From: Akkermansiaceae bacterium
GTDB taxonomy: Bacteria > Verrucomicrobiota > Verrucomicrobiia > Verrucomicrobiales > Akkermansiaceae
Assembly (NCBI GenBank): GCA_903934285.1
Contig: CAIZNN010000076.1
Span: 1-60,995, forward strand
DNA length: 60,995 nucleotides
Direction: 5' to 3'
The position numbers were made by a program, and so were the translations under genes. Positions within the stretch are counted from its first letter, which is position 1; each line of letters starts with the position of its first letter. This document shows, in pieces, positions 1 through 8,480 of this stretch. The notes beneath the pieces are model-generated. The model saw only the letters and a list, made by a program, of their open reading frames with translations. It made no database searches and was not told the DNA's origin.

Positions 1-349
1 CCCGTGGTAGTTGACCCCTTCCATGATTTCGCCTCTGGCTTCTCACCATTTCCCCCACTCTCGATCGCCCTGTCCAGCAGATGCCCTGTCTAAAGGCTTT
101 TCGCGCCGTCTCGCACCTTCTCACCTTTTCCCCTCGTTGCAGGCGCGGCGCTGCGAGGCGGGTAGGATGGCCTGCTGGGGCGGCGGCGGCGGCGCTGGCC
201 GGGGCGGTTGGCCGGCAAAGTCGCGCTGCCGGCGGCATTGGCCGGCGGACGAGCGCGCGGGAGCTGAACCTGCGCGATGCCGTCGCCAGCCTCGGGGTGA
301 CCCACGCATTGGCCGGCGCGCGCGCGGGGGCTGAGCCCGGCGCGCGATT
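1..349. other. Non-coding or unresolved left edge
   Basis: No convincing gene is visible here. The open frames overlap one another and are rich in Arg, Ala and Pro, which is what random GC-rich sequence gives. The segment lies just after the stop of the glycerol dehydrogenase gene, which is transcribed leftward, so it may hold that gene's 3' untranslated region. I see no T-run terminator. Confidence 0.4.
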
Positions 350-1480
350 TCACGGCCCTGGCAGGCGGCGGGTGGCGCGCCCGCTGCGGGTGTTTCGTTG
401 TTGGCCGAGGGCGTCCGCCGCCAGCATGGCATCGAGGACCATTGCAGGGGTGATCTGGCCCGCTTCGTGATGGATCGGCTGGTCGGGAGCACATGCCTTT
501 GCCGCCACCTCCAGCAGTTGGCGGCGGTCGGCATTGCCAAGGCCGATGTCCGCAAGCGTGGTCGGCAAGCCGACGTCCTCACAGAACGCAAACACGCTGG
601 CGGTCTCGTCGGCCGGCGCGCCCGTGAGCTGGAGCCCGGCCAGAACGCCGAAGGCGACTTTTTCGCCGTGGTAGAACGCATGGGTAGCGGCCGCTGCGGT
701 CAGACCATTGTGAATGGAATGGGCTGCGGCCAACCCGGCACTCTCAAAACCGATCCCGCTCAACAGGATGTTAGCCTCGACGATGCGATCGAAAGCTGGC
801 GTGACGAGGTGTCGCTCGCTGGCGAGTTTAGCCGCCGCGCCGTCTCGCAGCAGGGTCTCATAGCAGAGTTTGGCGATGCTCAGCCCGGCGGCGGTGGCAT
901 AGCCGCCACATTCGTTGGCCGAGTGGGTGCGCTCGCAGGATCTGGCCTCGAACCAGGTTGAGAGCGCGTCGCCCATGCCGGCCACCAGGAACCGTGCCGG
1001 CGCCGCCGCGATGATTCCCACGTCGACGAGCACTGCCGCCGGGTTCGTTCGTTGATAACACACCGATTCGAAAACCCCGTCCTTGGAGTACAGCACCGCG
1101 CAGCCGCTGCAGGGAGCATCGGTCGATGCAATGGTGGGCACGACAATCACCGGCAGGCCCGCCCGGTCGGCGGCGATTTTCGCCGTGTCAATGGTTTTGC
1201 CGCCGCCCATGCCGACGAGCACCTGTGCCCCGGTCCGCGCGATGGCGGCGGCCAGCCCGCGCAATTCATCTTCGCAACACTCGCCGCCAAACACTTCGAT
1301 CGGGATGGCCTGCGCGCTCCAGTCGATGCCGCCGCCGCCTCCGCCAAGCACCGTGGCGTTCACCGAGGGCGACGCCAGGATCAGCCCCGGTTTTCCTAAC
1401 AAATCCATCAGCGCCGGCAACCCGCCTAATGCGCCAACGCCCTGGATGTATTTTCCGGGAAAAGCCGCTTTCTTGTACAT
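350..1480 (-). CDS. gldA: Glycerol dehydrogenase (iron-containing alcohol dehydrogenase superfamily)
   Basis: The 376-residue protein matches the GldA type, which oxidises glycerol to dihydroxyacetone with NAD+ in the cytoplasm. The N-terminus MYKKAAFPGKYIQG is typical. A GMGGGKTIDTAK block (about residue 95) is the NAD-binding loop. The metal ligand region shows the expected Asp and two His: GMGDALSTWFEA, then AAHSIHNGL and FYHGEKVAFG. I chose the ATG at 1480 because AGGAGGT lies just upstream of it; the frame is open further upstream but shows no family similarity there. The C-terminus has about 20 extra Arg-rich residues. The length fits the family (about 365-375 aa). It shares its strand with the envelope genes upstream but is separated from them by 285 bp, and it has its own candidate promoter. 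Confidence 0.93.
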   Translation of the reverse strand: MYKKAAFPGKYIQGVGALGGLPALMDLLGKPGLILASPSVNATVLGGGGGGIDWSAQAIPIEVFGGECCEDELRGLAAAIARTGAQVLVGMGGGKTIDTAKIAADRAGLPVIVVPTIASTDAPCSGCAVLYSKDGVFESVCYQRTNPAAVLVDVGIIAAAPARFLVAGMGDALSTWFEARSCERTHSANECGGYATAAGLSIAKLCYETLLRDGAAAKLASERHLVTPAFDRIVEANILLSGIGFESAGLAAAHSIHNGLTAAAATHAFYHGEKVAFGVLAGLQLTGAPADETASVFAFCEDVGLPTTLADIGLGNADRRQLLEVAAKACAPDQPIHHEAGQITPAMVLDAMLAADALGQQRNTRSGRATRRLPGP

Positions 1481-1661
1481 GGGGACCTCCTGTGGTTGTT
1501 GATTGTCCGAATGAAAGCACACTGCCGCGGGGGCACAGGGCATCGGGCTTGGGCTCGAATTGCGGGATTCATGGCGCCCGGTGCCAGGGTCTTGGTGGCC
1601 GGTGCGTGCATGGGTGGCGGCGACGGGCCCAGCCCGCGCGTACCTCTCGGGGTGTTGGTGT

Positions 1662-1690
1662 AATGGAGACCCGTTTTGACCCGGTGTCAA
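1662..1690 (-). promoter_or_regulatory. Candidate sigma70-type promoter for gldA
   Basis: On the minus strand TTGACA (1690-1685) is followed after 17 bp by TCCATT (1667-1662), a good -35 with a weak -10. The leader to the gldA start would be about 175 nt. A direct repeat GGGTC lies in the spacer. This is only a consensus match. Confidence 0.35.
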
Positions 1691-1765
1691 GCGTCAGATG
1701 GCAACAGTGGTAGTCTGATGGCGGCTGCAATGAACCGCTGGGCCGCCACCGAGGCCGGTGGCTCA

Positions 1766-2275
1766 TTACAGGCCGAGCGAGCGGAGCAGGCTGGTGTTGA
1801 TGGCACCGGTCACGCGCAGGCCTTGTGCCTGCTGATACCTCGCGATGGCCCGGCGGGATTGCGGCCCGATCTGTCCGTCAATGGACCCCCGGTAGTAACC
1901 ACTCCGGGCCAACGCGCTTTGGACCGCCACCTCGGTGGACCGAGCGCTGTAACTTGCCCGGCTGTAGTACTCCCTGGGCGCGGCCGCCCGGGTTGGGTAA
2001 TACATGACGTCGGGACGTTCATAGTAATAGGCGGAGTTGGGCGGCCCGTAGTAATAGCCGCGCCCCGCATAACCGGTGCCGAATGTCAGGGTGAAGCTCG
2101 AACGCGGGTGCGACGAGTAGGTCTGCCAGGCGCGGTCGTTTCGGTGCGACTTGCCTTGTTGGTCCTTGGGACCCTTGCCCTTGGCCTGCAGGGCTTGGGG
2201 CAACGTGAGCAGGCAGACGACCGCCAGGGCGGCAGCGCCCAGCACTCCGCGTTGGGGAATGGATGATGTTTTCAT
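1766..2275 (-). CDS. Secreted peptidoglycan-binding-domain protein
   Basis: A 169-residue exported protein. Residues 1-32 form a signal peptide (MKTSSIPQRG then a hydrophobic stretch ending LPQALQAKG). A Tyr-rich middle region follows (GYAGRGYYYGPP, YYYERPDVMYY). The last 65 residues match a PG_binding_1 domain: VQSALARSGYYRGSIDGQIGPQ, RRAIARYQQ, GLRVTGAIN. It should sit in the periplasm and bind cell-wall glycan. The start at 2275 was chosen because the signal peptide begins there; no strong ribosome site is visible. It lies 61 bp downstream of the YXWGXW-repeat gene on the same strand and is probably the third gene of the operon driven by the operator at 4474-4490. Confidence 0.8.
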   Translation of the reverse strand: MKTSSIPQRGVLGAAALAVVCLLTLPQALQAKGKGPKDQQGKSHRNDRAWQTYSSHPRSSFTLTFGTGYAGRGYYYGPPNSAYYYERPDVMYYPTRAAAPREYYSRASYSARSTEVAVQSALARSGYYRGSIDGQIGPQSRRAIARYQQAQGLRVTGAINTSLLRSLGL

Positions 2276-2336
2276 GAGAGTGGTTTTGTTGGCTTCAGGA
2301 GTGTGCGGTGTGCTGAGGCTTGCTAGTGAGGCGAAG

Positions 2337-4184
2337 TCACTCTTTCCCTTTTGCCTTCTTCTTGCGGTCTTTTTCGTTAGTTTCGGTGCCGCCTTCACGC
2401 GGGGATGACTCTCGAGCGGCGGGCTTTTCGCGTGGCGCCGCTGCGGGCTGGCGCGGTTGCGGTTGGGCCTGCTTGTCGCGGGGCGCCACCGTGGTCTTGC
2501 GCGGTTGCGGTTGGGCCTGCTTGTCGCGGGGCGCCACCGTGGTCTTGCGCGGTTGCGGTTGGGCCTGCTTGTCGCGGGGCGCCACCGTGGTCTTGCGGGG
2601 TTCCGGCAGGGCCTGCTTGTCGCGGGGCGTCACCGTGGTCTTGCGGGGTTCCGGCAGGGCCTGCTTGTCGCGGGGCGTGTCGGCGCTCTTGCGGGGTTCC
2701 GGCAGTGACTTGCGCGTGTCCGCCCGCGGCTGACGATCGGATAGGTCGGTTTTCGGTTGGGCGGTGGCTTCCAGTTTTGGGGTGCGCAGGGCGGCGGGCG
2801 GCATCTTGCCCTTGCCCAATTGATTGGGCGACTTGGCCACAATCGGCGATTTGGCATGTTCCACCTTGACCGGAGCCGTTAGGTCGCCGGCTTTGCGGGG
2901 TGCCGCGTCAGTGCCCTTGGTTTCCAGCGTCCGCCGTTGATCGCGGAACTGTCCGACTTCCTGGCCACGTTGGGCAAGCTTTTGACGTTCATCCTTGGTT
3001 ACCCCTTGGAAACGCACGTTGGCGTCCTTGCGCTTGGCCATTTGGTCGATGGGCGTGGCCACCAACATGCGGTTCTGCTTGAACTCCGGCGTGGTTGAGA
3101 TGGCCCGTTGGGCGTCCCAGGTGCGCGGCGGCCGCGCGTTCTCATTTTCACGGCGGTATTGGTAGGAATCCCCCATGCGGCGATCCCAGTCGCGGTCCCG
3201 CCGGTGTTCCCAGCGTTGATGGGAATAGATCGGGTCATAGCCATAGCGGCTGCCTTGATATGCATACGCCGAGAAGTAACCCCCTTGTTGATAGCGGTTG
3301 TCATAGTAGTCCCCGAAATAGTAATGGTGATAGTTAGGCCGCAGGAAAAGCGCCTCGGTGAACACCGCCAAATCGATCAGGAGCGATGGTGAATAGGAAT
3401 AGCCGGCGCGGGAATACACCCCCGAGTCGAAATAGACCGGCGCAAACAGCGAACCGCGCCGACTCACCGGGTAATCCCAGTAGCCGTCCACGAACACATA
3501 TCCGCGGGGCGTCCACACATAATGCGCGGGACTCCAATCCCAGTCCGCCCGGCCGCGGGCCCAATAACCAGGACCCCACGCGTAACGATCCTGATTCCAG
3601 TTCCAGTTGCCCGGCGTCCATCGGTAATCGGCCGAAGGTGCGGCGACATTGGGACCGGCTTCCACCGTTGCCGGCGGCTGTGGCAGGTACGTTGTCTCTT
3701 GCGCCGCGGCGTCAGCCCAATAGCCGGACGTCCACTGATAGCCTTGGGTGGTTTCGCCCCAATAGCCGGCGATCCATTGGCGGCCCGGCGGCAGGGCACG
3801 CCAGGTGCCACTGATCCACAGGAAGTCGCTGCGCTCCTCATCCCATGCCCAATAGCCGGGAATCCAGGTGATGTTGTTGCCTTCCGGGCGCTCGCCTGGC
3901 GGCATTTCCTCAATCATCGCGGGCGGGGCCTTGGCCACCACAATTCCCGGCTCGGGATTAAAGGTGATCATGCCGGCAAAGGCCTCGTGGACCGGGCCGC
4001 GGGTGAGCACTTGCACGCCTTCTTCATTGCCTGGGGGCGCTGGGGCGGCGGGGGCTTGGTCCTGGCAAAGGGCCAGATTCCAACCGGCACCGATCAGCGC
4101 CACCAGCACCAAGGCATGGCGGCCGCCGCGCGCAGGGCGCAGAGGGTCGTTGGTTTTGTTTGAGTAAAGATTGGTTGTTTTCAT
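2337..4184 (-). CDS. Exported YXWGXW-repeat protein with Lys/Pro-rich tandem-repeat tail
   Basis: A 615-residue protein. A signal sequence covers about residues 22-42 (HALVLVALIGAGWNLALCQ). Residues 100-240 carry repeated W-x-x-G-x-W/Y units (WIPGYWAWDE, WISGTWR, WIAGYW, WTSGYW, WTPGNWNWN, WGPGYWARG), the hallmark of YXWGXW proteins, whose function is not established. A Tyr-rich region follows (PNYHHYYFGDYYDNRYQQGGYF). The C-terminal 120 residues are highly charged and include about five copies of a 16-residue unit, KTTVAPRDKQAQPQPR. The tail is positively charged and could contact peptidoglycan or anionic lipid; that is inference. It lies 60 bp after a small lipoprotein gene and before a peptidoglycan-binding protein, so an outer-envelope role is likely. 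Confidence 0.8.
   Translation of the reverse strand: MKTTNLYSNKTNDPLRPARGGRHALVLVALIGAGWNLALCQDQAPAAPAPPGNEEGVQVLTRGPVHEAFAGMITFNPEPGIVVAKAPPAMIEEMPPGERPEGNNITWIPGYWAWDEERSDFLWISGTWRALPPGRQWIAGYWGETTQGYQWTSGYWADAAAQETTYLPQPPATVEAGPNVAAPSADYRWTPGNWNWNQDRYAWGPGYWARGRADWDWSPAHYVWTPRGYVFVDGYWDYPVSRRGSLFAPVYFDSGVYSRAGYSYSPSLLIDLAVFTEALFLRPNYHHYYFGDYYDNRYQQGGYFSAYAYQGSRYGYDPIYSHQRWEHRRDRDWDRRMGDSYQYRRENENARPPRTWDAQRAISTTPEFKQNRMLVATPIDQMAKRKDANVRFQGVTKDERQKLAQRGQEVGQFRDQRRTLETKGTDAAPRKAGDLTAPVKVEHAKSPIVAKSPNQLGKGKMPPAALRTPKLEATAQPKTDLSDRQPRADTRKSLPEPRKSADTPRDKQALPEPRKTTVTPRDKQALPEPRKTTVAPRDKQAQPQPRKTTVAPRDKQAQPQPRKTTVAPRDKQAQPQPRQPAAAPREKPAARESSPREGGTETNEKDRKKKAKGKE
2451..2705. repeat. 48-bp tandem repeat inside the YXWGXW gene
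   Basis: About five 48-bp units in tandem encode the 16-residue PRKTTVAPRDKQAQPQ repeat. The three downstream copies in the gene are almost identical at DNA level, while the upstream copies carry T for A and LPE for QPQ. This pattern suggests recent slippage or recombination expansion. Confidence 0.9.
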
Positions 4185-4244
4185 AGGTTGCTTTCTACTT
4201 GTTGGATTCCATATACACTGCTGTTCATTGGTTCACTTGTCTGA

Positions 4245-4373
4245 TTACCTGAGGTCCTGCGCAGTCTTGGTCTGAACCCGGTCGAGTTGCTCGGAGGCGG
4301 TGCGCTTCTTGTCGCAGCCAGTCGCAATCACGGTTGCGGATATGAGCATGAGGAAGAGTGCTTTGTTTTTCAT
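4245..4373 (-). CDS. Small lipoprotein, 42 aa
   Basis: A short gene encoding a 42-residue protein. It has a signal peptide with lipobox: MKNKALFLMLISATVIATGC, then a charged mature part (DKKRTASEQLDRV, ending AQDLR). It is likely exported and lipidated on the Cys at position 20. It resembles entericidin-like small lipoproteins in size and layout but not in mature sequence. It is the first gene after the operator at 4474-4490 and precedes the YXWGXW gene by 60 bp, so it probably heads that operon. Confidence 0.7.
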   Translation of the reverse strand: MKNKALFLMLISATVIATGCDKKRTASEQLDRVQTKTAQDLR

Positions 4374-4445
4374 GGTGGAGTGTTTCCAGGGTGAATGGCC
4401 GCCGGCGCGACGCCGGATGCGCACGTGCCGGGAGCTGACAAGGCG

Positions 4446-4490
4446 AGCCTACGCCGGCGAGGGCTGGTGTTCTATGGGGAGAAACCCTAC
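4446..4490 (-). promoter_or_regulatory. Regulon operator O1 and -10 element (small lipoprotein operon)
   Basis: The operator is at 4474-4490. Read on the minus strand it is GTAGGG TTTCT CCCCAT. After 22 further bases comes TAGGCT (4451-4446). It is the template for the family described in the findings. The leader to the lipoprotein ATG would be about 70 nt. Confidence 0.75.
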
Positions 4491-4587
4491 TGCTGGAATG
4501 AACCAAGACGCACTGTTAGCTGCCATGGTTGCCTCCGTGTGAGTTTGTTGGCACCGACTGTTGTATGCCACAAGACGTTGGCTTTGC

Positions 4588-7500
4588 TCACTGGCACGCC
4601 TTGCCGTTCTGCGCGAACTCCATCACCTCGTTGAGGGTCTCCATGAATTGGTTGACCTCGATCGGCTTTGTTAGATAGCGGAAAAAGCCCGCTTCGAGCC
4701 CCTTCTCGATGTCGCGCGGGATGGCGTTGGCACTGAGTGCGACGATGGGGATGTGCGCGGTGCGCGGCTCGAGGCGCAGGATTTTCATCGCTTCGATGCC
4801 GTTGATGCCGGGCAGGTTGATGTCCATCAAGATCACATCCGGCATGCTGCTGCGGGCGAGGTTGATGCCGTCGTTGCCATTTTGCGCGGTGAGCAGCCGC
4901 AGGTCCGGGCGGCGGGCGATGAGTTGCTCGATGAGTTTGAGGTTGGCGGGGTTGTCCTCGACGTAAAGCAGCAGCCGCGAGCGCAGGCCTGAGGAAGCTG
5001 GGGCATCGGCAATCATGGCGGCGGCCGCTTGGATATATCCGGCATGCGGGTCATTTTCAGCCAGAAGTTCGATCCAAAACTCGCTGCCTGTCCCCACCGT
5101 GCTGATCACGCCAATGCGGCCCTGCATGAGCTCCACCAGTCGCTTGCTGACCACCAAGCCGATGCCGGTGCCTTCCTCGCCGCCGGCTTCCTGACCGAGG
5201 CGATTGAAGGGCTGGAACAATTGTGTTAGATTCTCGGGCGACAGGCCCACGCCGGTGTCCTTGACACTGATGCGCACCCGGTCGGGAGTGGTCAGCACAC
5301 AGTCCACTGCGACCGAGCCGCCGGCTTGATTGTATTTGATCGCATTGGAGAGCAGGTTGATGAGCACCTGCTTGACGCGGGTGTGGTCGGCCTTGATATA
5401 GCAGGGGGCGGCGAAGCACGGGAAGGTCATGCGGATGCCGCGTTTCTGTGCCTGCGGCTCGATCATGGCCTGGCACTCGAGCACGACGTCGGGCAACGAC
5501 ACCGGTTCCAATGACAGCGCCAAGCGTCCGGACTCGACCACCGCCAGGTCGAGGATCTCATTGATGAGTTCCAGCAGATACCAGCCCGCATGCAGGATCT
5601 GGTCGATGCTGTCTTTCTGGGAGGGGGTGGGCGGCGGCATGTCGGAATCCATCAATTGGGCGAAGCCGAGGATGGCATTGAGCGGCGAGCGCAGTTCATG
5701 GCTCATGCTGGAAAGGAAGTCCGACTTGGCCAGGTTGGCTTTTTCTGCAATGGCCTTGGACTTTTCCAGTTCGCTGGTATTTTCTTGCAGCACCCTGTCG
5801 ACGCGCTTGCGCTCCTCTTCGATCTGCTGGCGGACAGTGTTATCAGTGCCGATGAGCAAGTAGCCGATGATGGAGTTTTGGGCGTCGCGCAAGGCGGTGA
5901 CCGACACCACCGCGGGGAAGCGGCTGCCGTCCTTGCGGATATATGTCAATTCGTAAATGTCCTCGATGCCGCGCGAGGCCTTGAACACCAGGGCCTCGAA
6001 GCCCGGCGTGATCGGGGTGCCGAGTTCGGTGCTGAGGGCGCTGGCGCGTGCGATGAGTTCCTGCGGGTCGGAGATGTCCGCCGGTGAGATCCGGTTCATC
6101 ACGTCGGGGGCCGCATAACCTAACATCCGCTCGGCACCCACATTGAAGATCTGAATGACGCCGTTGGCGTCGGTGGCGATGCTGGAGAAATTGGCGCTGT
6201 TGAAAATTGCGCTCTGCAAGGCGCCGGCCTTGAGCATAGCCCCCTCGGCCTGTTTGCGGGCGGTGAGATCGCGCAAGATGCCGGTGAAGAAGCGTTGGCC
6301 GCCGAGCCACATTTCACTGGCGGCGATTTCCAACGCAAAGGTGGAGCCATCCTTGCGGCGGCCGAGCACCTCGCGGCCGAGACCGCCGCTTGGCGCGGCA
6401 TCGCCGGCCCCGAACGGTTCGAGCGAACCGGTGCGCGGATCTTGAATGAGTTCGGGAATGATCAGGCTAACCGCTTGGTCGCGCAGGTGGGCAGCGGCAT
6501 AACCGAACATGCGCTCCGCGGCCGGGTTGACCGTCGTGATTGTGCCGCTGGAGGCGTGGAGGGTGATGATGCCATCCGCCACGGTATTGAGAACGGTCTG
6601 GACCAGTGCCGAACTGTCGCGCAGGGCTTGGTGGACGGCATATTCCCCGGTGACATCGCGGAACACCAGCACGGCGCCGACCACCTGACCATCGCGTTCG
6701 CGAATCGGTGCACAGCTGTCGGCGATATCGCACTCGCCGCCATCGCGTGCAATCAGCACGGTGTGATTGGCCAGGCCTTGGCTCGTGCCATGTGCCAGCG
6801 CGGCCATGACCGGGATGGTGGCGGGTTGGCGGGTTTCCTTGTTGAGGATGTGAAACACCTCGCTGACGGGGCGGCCGAGCGCTTGTGCCTGGGACCAACC
6901 GGTGAGTTGTTCGGCCACGGGGTTGAGGCTGGTCACGCAGGCGTCGGCGTCAGTGGCCAACACCGCATCGCCGATTGAGTTGAGGGTGACGGCAATCTTT
7001 TCCTCGCTGAGCCGCAAGGTGAGGTTGGCCTGTTGCAAGCGCGCATTGGTTTCTTCCTGCACCTCGAGCAAATGGCGGGTTTTGAGATGGACCAGATGGT
7101 CGAGCTGGCGCCAGGATTTTTGATAGATCAAGTAGACGAACCCAAGGGCAAGCAACAGTGTGACGAGGCTGGCGCCAACGATGATGGCGAACAGGCGGCG
7201 CATGTTGGATTGGAACTCCGCCTCGCGCTGTGCCAGTGCGCCTTCCTCGATGCGGATGACACCACCCATCTCGGCGCGGATCGCTTCCATCAACTGTTTG
7301 CCCTGAGAACCTCTCACATTGGCAAGGGCGGCAGGCAGGTCGTTGTTGCGGCGCAACGCTATGTTTTGTGCCAGGTGCGCCAATTCGGCATCGATCAAGC
7401 GTGGCAGGGCGTCGAGGTGTGGGGTGGCGGCACTGAGTTGGGATGTGCGGCGCAATTGCTGCAACTGGCCGTTGATGCCTTTGCGCACTGCCACATAGGG

Positions 7501-7740
7501 TTCCAAGAATGATTCCTCGCCGGTGAGCAAATAGCCGCGCTGCCCGGTTTCGGCATCGATCAAGTCAGCCAGCAAGCCTTTCACGCTGTCAATCACCGTG
7601 AAAGTGTGCTTGCGTGCCTCGGCCGCCGCCGTGGTTTGGTGCAGCGCCCAGAACGAGGGCGCCGCCACCAGCGCCACCAATAGCGCGGCTCCCGCAAGGG
7701 AAACCCCGAGTTTGCGGATCGTGCCTGGTGGGTAAATCAT
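4588..7740 (-). CDS. Membrane hybrid histidine kinase: CHASE3, three PAS, HisKA, HATPase, receiver
   Basis: A 1050-residue sensor. Transmembrane segments at about 10-32 and 186-208 flank a periplasmic CHASE3-type domain (GLLADLIDAETGQRGYLLTG). Three PAS domains follow, at about 240-365, 370-490 and 505-625, each with the N-P/N-V-x-A-E core (NPVAEQLTGW, NPAAERMFGY, NVGAERMLGY). The HisKA H-box is SSMSHELRSPLN (about 678), followed by a HATPase (about 790-900, DTGVGLSPENL and GTGIGLVVSK). A C-terminal receiver (about 925-1045) has VEDNPAN, the phosphoacceptor Asp in ILMDINLPG, and a TKP Lys. There is no output domain, so it should phosphorelay to a separate regulator; the LuxR-type protein encoded at 8481-9158 is the natural candidate. 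Operator O2 lies upstream. Confidence 0.93.
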   Translation of the reverse strand: MIYPPGTIRKLGVSLAGAALLVALVAAPSFWALHQTTAAAEARKHTFTVIDSVKGLLADLIDAETGQRGYLLTGEESFLEPYVAVRKGINGQLQQLRRTSQLSAATPHLDALPRLIDAELAHLAQNIALRRNNDLPAALANVRGSQGKQLMEAIRAEMGGVIRIEEGALAQREAEFQSNMRRLFAIIVGASLVTLLLALGFVYLIYQKSWRQLDHLVHLKTRHLLEVQEETNARLQQANLTLRLSEEKIAVTLNSIGDAVLATDADACVTSLNPVAEQLTGWSQAQALGRPVSEVFHILNKETRQPATIPVMAALAHGTSQGLANHTVLIARDGGECDIADSCAPIRERDGQVVGAVLVFRDVTGEYAVHQALRDSSALVQTVLNTVADGIITLHASSGTITTVNPAAERMFGYAAAHLRDQAVSLIIPELIQDPRTGSLEPFGAGDAAPSGGLGREVLGRRKDGSTFALEIAASEMWLGGQRFFTGILRDLTARKQAEGAMLKAGALQSAIFNSANFSSIATDANGVIQIFNVGAERMLGYAAPDVMNRISPADISDPQELIARASALSTELGTPITPGFEALVFKASRGIEDIYELTYIRKDGSRFPAVVSVTALRDAQNSIIGYLLIGTDNTVRQQIEEERKRVDRVLQENTSELEKSKAIAEKANLAKSDFLSSMSHELRSPLNAILGFAQLMDSDMPPPTPSQKDSIDQILHAGWYLLELINEILDLAVVESGRLALSLEPVSLPDVVLECQAMIEPQAQKRGIRMTFPCFAAPCYIKADHTRVKQVLINLLSNAIKYNQAGGSVAVDCVLTTPDRVRISVKDTGVGLSPENLTQLFQPFNRLGQEAGGEEGTGIGLVVSKRLVELMQGRIGVISTVGTGSEFWIELLAENDPHAGYIQAAAAMIADAPASSGLRSRLLLYVEDNPANLKLIEQLIARRPDLRLLTAQNGNDGINLARSSMPDVILMDINLPGINGIEAMKILRLEPRTAHIPIVALSANAIPRDIEKGLEAGFFRYLTKPIEVNQFMETLNEVMEFAQNGKACQ

Positions 7741-7799
7741 GGGGGTGGGATTTTCATGGGAAAGGTGTCAGCAGACCGCTTGTCCGACGGCGTGCAGCG

Positions 7800-7845
7800 A
7801 CCCTAGGGGCGGCTGCGCTCAATGACCATGGGGTGTTCACCCCAT
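7800..7845 (-). promoter_or_regulatory. Regulon operator O2 and -10 element (hybrid kinase)
   Basis: 7828-7845 is the most symmetric member of the family: CCATGGGGTG and CACCCCATGG with TT between them, a 22-bp palindrome at 7826-7847. On the minus strand TAGGGT (7805-7800) starts 23 nt after the palindrome core. The leader to the kinase ATG is about 55 nt. Confidence 0.75.
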
Positions 7846-7870
7846 GGACGGGACGGGCGGGAGGAGTAGG

Positions 7871-7986
7871 CCGCACCGTCCCCTGTGCGGTCCTCCGCGG
7901 ATGGACCACGAGGGGAAGTGATCGGAGCGGCAGCGAGGATGATCGTGGCTCGCAGATGGATGCAGACCGCACAGGGGACTGTGCGG
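7871..7986. repeat. MITE-like inverted-repeat element, 116 bp
   Basis: Terminal inverted repeats of 22 bp (7871-7892 and 7965-7986; CCGCACnGTCCCCTGTGCGG with one mismatch) enclose about 70 bp that is not coding. The RNA would fold into one long stem. It could be a miniature transposable element or a structured RNA. No transposase is nearby. Confidence 0.6.
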
Positions 7987-8010
7987 ACCACCCCGCTCTA
8001 ACGGGCATGT

Positions 8011-8036
8011 GGGACGAAGATGACCACGGATGAAGA
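8011..8036. repeat. 26-bp dispersed repeat (copy 1)
   Basis: The sequence GGGACGAAGATGACCACGGA and the six bases after it are identical to 32475-32500. Both copies lie in intergenic regions that also contain a regulon operator and a hairpin element. Confidence 0.8.
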
Positions 8037-8304
8037 GGACTTCGGCGTGAGCTCAGTCGAACGATTACACGGATTAGGAATTTGGGGTGGGGTAAATTGG
8101 AGTGTCGGGATAGCTCGTGGGGAACAAACCACTGATGAAGACTGAGAAGACTGATGCCACTGATTGAAGAGTTCTTCTGTGCTCAGTGGCCTCAGTGGTT
8201 TCAGGCCGTCAAACCCCAACGCTTGTCGGAAGGAAGAGTGCCTTGTCATTTTCCGGCATGGTCGCTCAATTCCGCGTCGATTCAAAGCCGAGGTCAGGAA
8301 GTCT

Positions 8305-8400
8305 GCACCTCGACGCGTTCGAGCATGCCGAGCCGGCCGAGCCGCTGCTGCCTTATGGTGCTGGATTTTCCCTCCACCTTGAAGCCTTTCATGAACGTCT
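8305..8400 (-). pseudogene. Remnant of a histidine-kinase ATPase domain
   Basis: Positions about 8308-8362 align with about 9290-9345 (the region encoding LGLLGMRERVEMLGG) at roughly 80 % identity. Positions 8376-8400 align with about 9566-9590. The sequence between these two blocks in the intact kinase is missing, and frames are broken. This looks like a decayed duplicate of the neighbouring kinase gene. Confidence 0.5.
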
Positions 8401-8480
8401 ACACCTGGCGCAATACAAACTTCCTTCGGCCGTAAGGATAGGCTCGGGGGGCAATCGGCTCGCATTGCTGCCAGAATGCG

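Larger units (their letters stand above)
7741..8480. other. 740-bp intergenic region with operator O2, a hairpin element and a kinase remnant
   Basis: No intact gene was found. From left to right it holds the operator O2 promoter (7800-7845), a hairpin element (7871-7986), a 26-bp repeat shared with 32475-32500 (8011-8036), AT-richer 'ccactgattgaag'-type filler, and a decayed fragment of a histidine-kinase gene (about 8305-8400). The open frame of 155 codons across it has no recognisable similarity. Confidence 0.65.

Noticed and set aside
1..681. Overlapping Arg/Ala-rich frames at the left edge
   Set aside because: They overlap each other on both strands and partly lie antisense to gldA; none shows a domain or a start site.
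7998..8465. 155-codon minus-strand frame between kinase and regulator
   Set aside because: It crosses repeat filler and a kinase remnant in the wrong frame, and no similarity or ribosome site was seen.
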